This document shows, piece by piece, positions 54,689 to 64,000 of a stretch of DNA of 64,000 nucleotides. The stretch comes from Apostichopus japonicus (lineage: Eukaryota; Echinodermata; Holothuroidea; Aspidochirotida; Stichopodidae). Made by a program: the position numbers and the translations under genes. The DNA is taken from assembly GCF_037975245.1 (NCBI RefSeq), contig NC_092577.1, positions 34,712,898 to 34,776,897 of the forward strand. Reading direction: 5' to 3'. The notes beneath the pieces are model-generated. The model searched no databases. It was not told the origin of the DNA and worked only from the letters and a program-made list of their open reading frames with translations. Each line of letters begins with the position of its first letter. Positions within the stretch are counted from its first letter, which is position 1.

Positions 54689-57600
54689 GTATTATCAGTT
54701 TTGGTGAAACATATTTGAGGAGGGAAAATTTTTTAAACTAATACTTGAATAATCAACTTACTTAATTCCCACCACCACCCTCTCCCCCCCGCATATTTCA
54801 TCCTCCCTTCCCCACTCTGCCATGCTACTCCCACTCTCTTAGGTCATGTCCTTTACTTTGTCCTTCATATTGCATTTACTTTATGTTAGTAATTGTGGAA
54901 AGAACATTTGGAGAACTGTCCTTCATTAAAAATTTACAAGTATGACATGCAAAAGCCTTAAGAAACAATGGCTAAAGACTTCTGCTTGTAAACCAGAAAT
55001 AGATGTTACAATATGAATGGCCCGATCCAATATGTTGATGTACAATTACACTATGGCATGATACACACAGGTCAGTCTACTGTATGTGGCAATACACAAC
55101 TCCGCCAAAAACAACAGGGGTCTTGTACTCAATGTGATGCATCCACACAACCTATATTTTCGCTTATACTATCTACGGATGCCCATGAGCTAATTTCCAA
55201 TTGCCAACAACTTCTCCTATTCTTATGATGTGAAACACACATGTTATCCAACAGGCTGGTCGGTTGGAAACAAGGATTCCACAATTTGACCTCTGGTATC
55301 TCCAAATGACCTTTGACCTCCACATAAAACAATAGGCTTCTTGTACTTAACGTGTCACAACTACATTCTAAATATGACTGCATACAGTGCTTAGGTTACG
55401 ATTATCATCGAAACCAAAAAGAGGGAACTATAAAAGCTATTAGGTTTGTAAATATTTATATAATTTCAGGCCATGATAGTCATATGTTTTCCTGCTGAGT
55501 TGTGTGTTACACATCTGAGGGTATTGATCTATGTGTCTGTATGTTAAACTGAAAAGTCCAGTCACTTTTAATTGATGAACCTCAGCTGTTCATTTCTTGA
55601 GAATTAAAAGTGTTATAGAAATACAACCTGGCCTGATAGCAGTGGTCTCTCCATGGTCTACAAAATATCAAAATTAATTGGGGTCTAAAGTCAGTCTTTA
55701 AATTTCTTTGATGCTTGATAGAGAAGTAAATCCACACTGTTATTTTTTCTTAAATGTATGTTGCTACCTTTTACTTTTCAGATCAGGTAAGGAGGGCCAC
55801 TATCCAGATCTTATACGTCACTGTGAAGAACGAATCCAGGAGCTCAACCCAAAAAGGTACGAGTGATTTATCAAGACCACCATTTTTCGATGGTTCAATA
55901 ACTTAACAACTTGGTTTGTTCCCAATCCATTAAAATTTGTTTAATTTGTTAGCACTCAGTCTTGTGACTAATGCATCTAGTATGGTATAGTAATGGTCAC
56001 AAAACCCAAAACATATCTTCTTGAAAGGTTTCCAGTTGCTCAACCCATGACTTGTCTAATTGAAGCAAAAAATACCCTCAGTACTACGACTAATTTAAAC
56101 AGGTATTGCACTGCAACACAAATGCAAAGATTGATCGAAGTAACATTCCACAGCCAGTTAGTATTCTCTGTAGATTATGAACGACCTCAAGGGTAAAATG
56201 GGAAGCTTTAAATGCAAGCGGTCATTCTCCCTGTTAGTGTAACCTTCTGTGACAAGTTACTCTTTAAAATAAAATAAAACTGGTAGCAAACTGCTTATCC
56301 ACTAGAGAGCCTGTGTAGGAGAAAGTGTAAAAGTAAGTTGGCCAGACGTTTCGATCCCAGCAGGATCTTAAAAAAAATGTTTTTACCCTTTTTCTATATA
56401 TTTTTTATATTTTTAGCCTTTGAAGAAGATCCTGCTAGGATCGAAATGTCAGGCCAACTTACTTTTACACATTCTCCTACACAGGCTCTCTAGTGGATAA
56501 GCAGTTTGCTAACAATTTTATTTTATTTTAAAGAGTAACTTGTCAGGCAAACTTACTTTTACACAAGTTAAACTTTAATCAGCAGTCTACAAACAATTAG
56601 CCCCACCTTCCAGGACTGATCCATCAAACTCCGACCCCTAATAACTCTATCAAGGGCGTAGGAACCGGGGGGGCTGGGGGGCGCCAGCCCCCCAGTGAAA
56701 AATATGGGGGGGCGGAAGTATCATTCCGCCCCCCCGCTCCGCAAGTCAGAAAACCCCTTTTTCATTTCCAAATGAGAAAAAAATCTCATTTGGAGCACCA
56801 AATTGCATTTAAGGCCAGGTGAAAATGCAAAATTCTTTAAAAATGGAGTGGGAGTTGAAGTGTGCTATATTGCACCAAATTGCATCTGAGGCCACCTGGA
56901 AATGCAAAAAAAATCCAAAGGGGAGGGGGACACCCCCTCCCCTTAGACCCCTCCCCCAGGCCGGCCATCAGTCTTCAGCCCCCCCACTCGAAAGTACCTT
57001 CGTACGCCACTGAACTCTATGCTCTGAAGACATGTAAGCTAGCTTAGACTATTGACTTGATGTTAACAAGATATTACTTGAGCAATCTCCATTGTCATGC
57101 CCAGAAAAAGTGTAACAAAATTTCCTACATCTGGAAAGCTCCCACTAAAACACCCACCGAAAATTGTTTGTGATTCACGTTTGGGTCTATCCCAACAGTT
57201 TGCAGGATTATGGTTATATGACCTGAATCTGAATAAGTAATTTATTTATTCAAATTGCAAATTACAATGTTAGAAACTTACATAATTATTTAATACAACA
57301 GCTTATATGCATCTGTCATGTTAATGAGTTGGGTGGTCTGTTGTATAATTTATTATACTGTTTATCTAGTGATATTGGTATTTTCATGTCCAAACAACCT
57401 TTGACCTCATGCTGTTTTTTGTTGGCTCGCCTATAATACCAGACACTTATTCCGGTTTTATCTCACTTGAGCTACTCCTGGTCTTTGGGAGCTTCCGTTG
57501 GTTAATAGCACACATTCCCTCTCTCACTCTAGTACCTCAGTTTAGCACTAAATACACTGCACCGACCATCCAGGAATGTTCTAGAAAAGTGGGCCATAGC

Positions 57601-60600
57601 ACAAAGGATTCATACCAGACCCAAAATGGTTAACAATGTTTTTTTCAATCTCATTAAATAATTCAGCAAAGGGCTCTTTTTTTTTTATCAGGTTCACTCT
57701 TACCAATTACATCCTATTCTTGCCAATTGTTTTGTTTTCACAGTAAAGCTTTACGGAAAGACAAAAGACCTGCCACCGAGTTTGACATAGGCAAAGATGA
57801 ATGGAATCAGGTCCACTCCGACGTGAAGGTAAATAGTACCAAAGTAGTTGGGGAAAAAAAGGGAAAAACAGACAAAACGTCAGCTCAGAGATGGTAGAAA
57901 TGATGTTAATTCATTGGATTAGAAGATGATGTGACTGAATAAGTTACATAAGGGATATTAGAAAACTGAAGGTATTTGTTGGTTGGAGTTGACTACCTTA
58001 TATTTCCCAACATGCATTGTTGAGAATTAAAACTGACATTCAAATGATATACTCCCTTTAATATTTTATACCTCATAATGAGCGTAGTACCTCAATTAAG
58101 TGTAACAGTCTATATCAACTTTTATTGATAGCAAAGTAGGCTGATGAATGGAAGATATGTAGATCTGTCAGTTGTAATCATTTCATGCAAAATGGTGACA
58201 AATTAATGACGCATTCATCCTCAAATTTATTTGAACTTGTAGAGTTTTCTTGACCAAGCTCACATTACTGACCAGTCTATAAAGCAGGAGAGAGATGCAG
58301 ATGATAAGGAGAGCCTCCCGGTCAGAGGGTCAGTCACCATTGATACATCTGGCAAGAAGACTACGGTAAATTTATTCCTTAAAGTAGTTTCTTTAACTTA
58401 ATCTCTTCCTTAATATGTCTATGAAAATGGACAATACTGTTAATAATAAGCATGGCAGTAAACTGAGTGCCTATCTTAAGTTATGAACAAAAATGTACAT
58501 GATGTTGGTAGTATGTAAATTAGGACACAATTGATATGCACAGAAAGACAAAATCTACTGTTCATAACTCTTGACCAGCGTGTTTAGACAATGTTCCTGT
58601 AGTGTACTTTACTTCATGTCCTGCTTCAGTACAACTGTTCATGCTGAGTGGTATTAGCAATTAGAATCAGATAAGGTTAAGGAACTGTTCATACTGTCAG
58701 TACAACTGCTTTGAAGCATGATATGAGGGGACAGTATAAAGTGGTATTCGCATTAGAATCAGATAAGGCTAAGGAACTGTTCATACTGTCAGTACAACTG
58801 CTTTGAAGCATGATATGAGGGGACAGTTTAGAGTGGTATTAGCATTAGAATCTAATAAGGTTAAGGAACTGTTCATTATGTTAGTAACACTGCTTTGAAG
58901 CATGATATGGGAGGACAGTATAGAGTGGTACTAGCATTAGAATCATATAAAGGTTAAGGAACTGTTCCTACTGTTAGTGCTAGTGCTTTGAGCATGATTT
59001 GAGAGGACAGTATAGAATGGTAGTAGCATTACTGAATTGTACCAACTGGCTGCTCTCAACTTAGTAAAGATGAATATTCATGTCTTTCCCATAATCCCTC
59101 TAATCCCTCATTAATCACATTGTTTTCTATTTCCATTCCTGTAGACAAGTTCGGAACCAGATTTCAAGCCCTCAGAGGATCGAATCAGATCGCACGATTA
59201 CAGCGCCTGGGAAAAATACGATGTAGACAAAGAAGCCGAGAGAGTCGACGAATCCGACGATATGAAAAACGCCAGGCGGCAAGCTAAGCAACTTAACTCT
59301 TCAAGGTCAGCAGGCATCCAGGAAAAACTCAAAACCGAAGGTATGAAAATGATGGATGTGCGAAGCCCAGATTATATTCTGGTTAATCTTGATGGAACAG
59401 AAGCGAGCAAAATTAAAATTCTATTGAACTTTGTCCTAAGTGGAGGGCTCCATCACTTGTATCACTGGTGGAGAACTCCCCACAAGTTTTCATGAACGAT
59501 CTTTCGGGGAATAATTCGGACCAATCGTCTTTCGAATAAAGATATGGTTTTCTCAGGAAGATACCATATTACTATCTCTCTCTTGTTAGGCTACACAGCT
59601 GAGAAGCAAACGCAGAAGAAAATTGAAATGGTATTGAATTAAAAATACTTAAGTCAATAGGATCAAATTTTCTTGCATCTTTATTTTTTACTTTTCTGCA
59701 CTATTATGCAGGTCTCTTTCAAACATGTGTCCCTTTGGTTTAAAATGTTATAATTTTTCTGCATGACATCTACACATACTATTACCCTCTCTCTCTCTTT
59801 CTTGTTCGGCATCACAACTGACAAACACACATTTGATATTGAATTTAGATTCCTTATTTTGATAGCTCCATTTTGAATGCATCCTATTGGAGCATTCCTA
59901 CAAGTTTTCTAACATTTTCCATTGCATTCAATAGATTTTTTTTTGGACATGATACCATGTTTTTTGTCTCTACCTTGTTAGGTTGCTCACCTAAGGAGCT
60001 CGAGATGCTGGCCAACAGGGAGAAAGACAAAGGCAATGAGGTAATTGAATTATTATTCTCGCTGCGGCAGCCGACCATGTTGTGTGTCTATGATTTGAAT
60101 GCTTGTGAAAATTGTCAAACATGTGCAATGTTATTTGAATGCTTTAGCTTCTCTATTGCTGCTTCTCTATTATTTTTATTATTTTGTCATTCCTCTATGC
60201 ATCTATTGTTATTACATCTGCTCACTTGGATTAAGTTGTGTTTGTAAAATGAGGTGTCTAAAATGATTAGCTCTCACTATTCAAGTTACCGTCAGTTGAA
60301 ATAGGTTGAAAGAAAACAAATATTCACAAGAAATATTGTAGAAAATCAGATTTGTTAGTTAACTTAACCATCTATCTGTCCAATCACATTTTATTCTGTG
60401 TTGTGAAAAATCTCAATTAAAAAACTTCAAGGTACCATCCTGCATCCCTCCACACCACACCACCCCCCACCCCTCCCTCCCCCTCCCTTTGAGTAATTTA
60501 GTGTTCATAGTTTGCGCAGCAAAATTCAGGAATTCTATATTTATATGTCCTAGTATACTAGTCATACTAAGGCTTAGTGTACAATGCTAGAGTAGAAAAT

Positions 60601-63600
60601 AAATTGAAACTGATTCATTGCATACTTCAGCGTTAGTCAATGAGCACACCTCTGTGGGAATAAGACCTTCCATTTCAAGAGATTTCTTGTGTTATGTATA
60701 GTTGAACAGGGTTTTTTATTAGACTGTCCCACTATTTCATAGGCATTCAGGGCAGGAGACTACTCTGAGGCCATCGTCTATTACTCCAGAAGTCTCTCTG
60801 TTATACCATCGGCTCCAGCTTACAATAACAGAGCTTTGGCCAGTAAGTAGTACCTTTACTTCATCTTTGGTGATTCTTGCAATCCTACTGTTAAAGTTTG
60901 GACATTTTATGATAATGAAAAGTGTCACCCTGGAAGATTAGAAGGCCCTCGGCCAGGAGGGAGGCTTCTATGAACTACATCGGACCAGAGAAAAGCAGAA
61001 GGTGTTAAGCAGCAGGTGCATGAGTACAAGTAGAATTCCCCTTTGATATGAGTACAAGTAGAATTCCCCTACATGATATGCTTTTCCTGGACAACACCCT
61101 TCCCCTGCCGTGGCCCCACCCCATCTTCTCATCCCCCTCCCTCAGATAGTTTTGTCGTTTATAAATGGTGTTGCATGTTTGGAGTTTCTTCCAAAAATCA
61201 CACGCGGAAATCCAACATTTTCTTTAACACCCAAATTACCATCGTAAAGTGCTAATTTTTCCTATTCTCTTTAATTGTTGTCTTGCAGGAATTCGATTGG
61301 AAGAGTTTACGTCTGCTGTCGGTGATTGCAATAAAGTCTTGGAAATAGAATCTGACAACTTGAAAGGTATGTATGATCCAGACAGAAAATCTCATAACTG
61401 CTGTAGAAACCTGTAAAATGTTATAAATTTTCCCGTAAAAGAAGTGATTTGAAACTGGGAGAGACAGATTTGGCTAGAACAGGATTCAAACTAGCGACTC
61501 AAAGATTTACAAATCCATCGCAGTTCTATTCCTGAAGCGGCTGGTAGAATTCACCAACTGTTATTTGTTTTTCTTTTCGATTTTGTTGATAATGTCCCAG
61601 TCAGTTTTTCTATTGTTGATTTGATTTTTTATGTAAGGAAGCCTTGGTCACAGTTTTGTCTAATTCATGGATCAGTTAGATGGTTTTATCTCTGTCTTCT
61701 GAACTGCAGCAATGTTACGCAGAGGGACCGCTCGGAAATCACTCCAGCAGTATGAAGAAGCCTGCAAGGACCTCGAATACGTTCTCTCAGTTGAACCAGG
61801 AAATAAACAGGCTAAGGTATGGAAGGTCCAATAAACACCATGCAGTACTTTCAAACTGGAATGTACCCTTCCCCCTACCCACTATGGTCCCCTCCCCCCT
61901 CCATGATATCATGCTGATTGGCTGATAGAGCATAATGTACCCATATCTGGAAGATATCATTGTAGGTCCTTAAAACTCCTTGCATATGGAATGATTTGAT
62001 GTAAATTTAATATGGCAGTTAGAGAGATTAGTGAAATGGTTATTAGAAGACTGGTGAGCTTGTTGCTTGTAAATATTCTCACCAAGTAATAGTTTGGAAA
62101 TTGTTGGCAGATGTTTGGAAGCTAATCAGCCGTATTGTTTGATCGACGCAAAGACTTTTGTGTAAATTAGATTTTTGTTACCTCGTCAGGACTTACTAAA
62201 AGATGTGAAGAAGAAGATGAAAGCAGAGAGCAAACTGTCCTCATCGACTGTGCAAAATGGCCTCGGTAACGGCGCTCCTCCGAAGGGAGGTAAGAGACTG
62301 GTCATCGAGGAAGTTGAAGGTGACGAATCGTCTGACAGTGGTGAGGACTTGGCAGACGGGAACATCTCCAGTCGAAGGAAGACTCCAGAGGGAAAGGAAA
62401 AAGAGGGCCGAGGTATAAAGAGTCCATCCAGTAATGGTAGCGTTACCTCCCAGCCCGTACCAGCGGCCAGTGAGACGGTGAAGAATGGACCCCAACAGTC
62501 CAATCACGCTCCGCCATCGAAAATAAAAACTGAAGCGGTACAAACCATTCCACCAGAGGAAGGGAAAAAGACAGCCCTCGAGAAGGAGAAACCACCCGTA
62601 GAGGAGATACCTGCCAAGCCGTTACCTCAGAAAGTGGTGAAGCTGCAGGACGAGGGTACCACATTTTACAAGGCTGGGCAGTATGGTAATGCCAAGGAAA
62701 AGTATTCAACTGCACTTGCAATCCTGGAGAAAGGTTAGTAATCTTTAATAACATAATGAGCTGGTCTTATTACCATCTATTCAAAGGTCTCACATTTTTT
62801 AATGCATTTTTGAGTCGGATGTGTTACATTGGTATCAAATTTCTTGTTGTGATATTTCCATCTTGGTCGGGCATCACCAATCAGTGCTCTTGGTAGTGAA
62901 GTAAGCAGAATAACACAGCAGAAATCACAGAAGAGTCCTATTAAAAGCCATTAAAAAAAAGATTTCCTGGCATGGTTCTCATTACATTACATATTTTCTC
63001 TCTATCTAGATAAGGCATCTTACCAGTCTGCCATCAGCTCTCTCCATAGCAACCGCGCTGCCTGCCACCTTAAACTTGGAGATTGTCAAGGGTGCATCAC
63101 AGACTGTGGCCTGGTCCTAGAAAAGTTGCCTTTCAATGTCAAAGTTTACCTTCGACGTGGAAGCGCATACGAGACGCTGGAAAGGTACTGACCAGTGGAA
63201 GCTTTTATTAGAAAGTTTATCAGTTCCTTAAAGTCACCTATATTTTTCGGGGATTTAATACAACTTGCATTCTGGTATTACCCCCAGTAAGAATAAAACT
63301 GTTCACTCGCTGTATTACAGTTAATACTTTAGTCAACCTAGATGTGTATATTTAGGCCTAATTTTATATATTGGATGTTGCAATTTGTCCATTACCAACA
63401 GCCTTGAAGACTTAATCACATATGACTTCAACGAGCCACGAATTGGAATAAAAAAGTATCTTCACCACAGAAGAAACCAAAACTTTTAAGACCCTTTGAT
63501 GGTGCATTATGCGAGTAATGTCTCACTAAATCACATCATAAACTTTGAATTGGTATAGGTTAATACAGATGATGAGAAAACAACATATAGAGGCCTTTTA

Positions 63601-64000
63601 GGTACCACCTGCAGCATCTTGTCAAAGAATTGACATTTGATAATGACAATTCAATGGTATCACTTTTATCACATTAATTGAATATGTAACCAACTGACCT
63701 TAATAACCAATTTTGACAAAAAGGTATGATCCATTGTCAGTTTTGCATCCATGACATTCAACATAAACTTTCAACAAAAATTTAACAAAATGAAACCGAA
63801 CACCATCTGCAAGGATATGAGCTATATTGACTTAATATAAAGAAACAGAAGTTGAACAGAAAAGCTGGAGAAAATGAGGGCATTGTATAGAAATCCACTT
63901 TGGAGAGGGAATTCCTCGATCAATTTCAAATTTGGTAAGCCAACACCGTTGTCACACCTTCCAAGCTATTTTATGAGTTTTCCAGGTTTGACTACAACTT
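54552..64000 (+). CDS. SPAG1: SPAG1 (DNAAF13), 5' part, runs off the right edge
   Basis: Coding exons: 54552-54688, 55782-55856, 57744-57828, 58243-58365, 59145-59340, 59982-60040, 60743-60842, 61289-61366, 61710-61816, 62190-62733, 63010-63184, 63986-64000 and on. Phases join; about 564 residues are visible. SPAG1 is a cytoplasmic TPR co-chaperone that works with HSP70/HSP90 and R2TP-like partners to pre-assemble axonemal dynein arms. Seen: conserved N-terminus VEYMDYDYISKSSNVKELEK; a middle motif DYSAWEKYDVDKEAERVD; first TPR block (about 212-320: NREKDKGNEAFRAGDYSEAI, AYNNRALARI, AMLRRGTARKS); an acidic, low-complexity linker (321-468) with the family motif KRLVIEEVE; second TPR block from about 469 (DEGTTFYKAGQYGNAKEKYS, SNRAACHLKLGDC). 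The third TPR block and C-terminal domain must lie beyond the window. The start is the first of two close ATGs after the exon's acceptor. Confidence 0.92.
55782..55856 (+). CDS. SPAG1: SPAG1 coding exon 2
   Basis: Encodes RSGKEGHYPDLIRHCEERIQ; human SPAG1 has RSGEEGYYPEL at the same place. Confidence 0.9.
56251..56544. mobile_element. 119-bp-arm inverted repeat carrying hammerhead-like motifs
   Basis: Arms 56251-56369 and 56426-56544 are near-perfect reverse complements around a 56-base AT-rich spacer. The right arm, with a few bases of spacer, holds a hammerhead-like fold; the left arm holds the same motif on the minus strand but cut before its CUGA box. Such motifs occur in Penelope-like elements and retrozymes. 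It lies in SPAG1 intron 2 of the coding numbering. Confidence 0.65.
56416..56454 (+). ncRNA. Hammerhead-ribozyme-like motif
   Basis: Stem I GCCT/AGGC (56416-56419, 56451-56454), TTGAAGA (56420-56426; consensus CUGANGA, so C3 is U), perfect stem II GATCC/GGATC (56428-56442), GAAA (56443-56446), a 1-2 bp stem III and GTC (56448-56450). One core base is off. Confidence 0.5.
56651..57012. mobile_element. hAT-like MITE with perfect 8-bp target duplication
   Basis: Ends CAAGGGCGTAGGAA (left) and the complement of CAGTGGCGTACGAA (right) are flanked by aactctat at 56643-56650 and 57013-57020. The interior is C/G-run rich, 362 bp, without transposase. Confidence 0.75.
57744..57828 (+). CDS. SPAG1: SPAG1 coding exon 3
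   Basis: Encodes KALRKDKRPATEFDIGKDEW and NQVHSDVK; matches the family's ALRKDKP segment. Confidence 0.9.
58243..58365 (+). CDS. SPAG1: SPAG1 coding exon 4
   Basis: Charged linker with ESLPVRGSV, matching the family's LPPVRGS. Phase 0 at both ends. Confidence 0.85.
58640..59035. repeat. ~92-bp tandem repeat, about 4.5 copies
   Basis: Copies marked by AAGGAACTGTTCATACTGTC near 58678, 58770, 58862 and 58957, in the SPAG1 intron before coding exon 5. Confidence 0.9.
59145..59340 (+). CDS. SPAG1: SPAG1 coding exon 5
   Basis: Encodes SHDYSAWEKYDVDKEAERVD and a basic stretch. The donor GAAG|GTATGA at 59340 is chosen over CAAG|GTCAGC at 59305 because only it gives the phase-1 junction the next exon needs. 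Confidence 0.82.
59590..59630 (+). other. Possible duplicate of SPAG1 coding exon 6
   Basis: A 41-base segment between CTTGTTAG and GTATTGAATT has the same phases (1 in, 0 out) and similar flanks as the exon at 59982-60040, and would read GYTAEKQTQKKIEM. It could be an alternative exon or a relic. Confidence 0.3.
59982..60040 (+). CDS. SPAG1: SPAG1 coding exon 6
   Basis: Encodes CSPKELEMLANREKDKGNE, the entry to TPR block 1. Phase 1 in, 0 out. Confidence 0.88.
60743..60842 (+). CDS. SPAG1: SPAG1 coding exon 7
   Basis: TPR: AFRAGDYSEAIVYYSRSLSV and PAYNNRALA. Donor GCCA|GTAAGT. Confidence 0.92.
61289..61366 (+). CDS. SPAG1: SPAG1 coding exon 8
   Basis: TPR: RIRLEEFTSAVGDCNKVLEI then ESDNLK. 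Phase 1 in and out. Confidence 0.9.
61710..61816 (+). CDS. SPAG1: SPAG1 coding exon 9
   Basis: TPR: AMLRRGTARKSLQQYEEACK and DLEYVLSVEPGNKQAK. Confidence 0.92.
62190..62733 (+). CDS. SPAG1: SPAG1 coding exon 10 (large linker exon)
   Basis: 544 bases: KRLVIEEVEGDESSDSGEDL, a Ser/Pro/Lys-rich linker, then QDEGTTFYKAGQYGNAKEKY opening TPR block 2. Phase 0 in, 1 out. Confidence 0.9.
63010..63184 (+). CDS. SPAG1: SPAG1 coding exon 11
   Basis: TPR block 2: AISSLHSNRAACHLKLGDCQ and VKVYLRRGSAYETLE. Donor AAAG|GTACTG. Confidence 0.92.
63986..64000 (+). CDS. SPAG1: SPAG1 coding exon 12 (start only)
   Basis: After the acceptor TTTTCCAG the phase-2 reading gives RFDYN, fitting the position of EQYGKAYVDY in human. 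Cut by the window edge. Confidence 0.6.

Noticed and set aside
59305-59306. Earlier donor CAAG|GTCAGC for SPAG1 coding exon 5
   Set aside because: It leaves phase 2, which puts the next exon out of frame.

Overview
The window is animal nuclear DNA: AT-rich, with long introns, GT-AG splice sites, microsatellites, minisatellites, SINE- and LINE-derived pieces and hAT-like non-autonomous transposons. The protein-coding parts resemble deuterostome genes. I read it as a marine invertebrate deuterostome, most likely an echinoderm such as a sea cucumber. The species is inference from gene and repeat style, not from a marker. All exon models were made by eye; for the three spliced genes I checked that every splice phase joins in frame.

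Layout. 1-418 (minus): 5' coding exon of a TRPC3/6/7-like cation channel, running off the left edge. 419-5.5 kb: repeat-rich land with a 637-bp hAT-like MITE, a decayed CR1-like LINE tail, a tRNA-derived element, (TA)n blocks and a ~0.9 kb (AAACT)n satellite. 5.5-7.3 kb: probable promoter and 5' region of the next gene, with an X-box-like RFX site and a second MITE. 7.3-28.75 kb (plus): a 16-coding-exon gene for a 749-residue lysine-rich protein, tentatively CCDC60-like, whose introns are packed with private tandem repeats. 28.75-39.3 kb: convergent 3' flanks without a recognisable gene. 39.3-52.7 kb (minus): a complete 21-exon ADAM17 (TACE) gene encoding 727 residues. 52.7-54.5 kb: divergent promoter region with a perfect 24-bp hairpin. 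54.55-64 kb (plus): the first twelve coding exons, and the start of a thirteenth, of SPAG1, a dynein-arm assembly co-chaperone; it runs off the right edge.

The genes do not form a pathway. ADAM17 is a membrane sheddase and the TRPC-like gene a cation channel. SPAG1 is ciliary, and the CCDC60-like gene may be too (its X-box-like promoter site is the only hint). ADAM17 and SPAG1 are head to head, with start codons 1.86 kb apart. I found no new multi-gene system. The best leads are hammerhead-ribozyme-like motifs in three introns (one at the centre of a 119-bp-arm inverted repeat), a fold-back palindrome, a GC-AG intron with a stop just past the junction, partial exon duplications in two genes, and an ADAM17 with a short tail that keeps a PDZ ligand.
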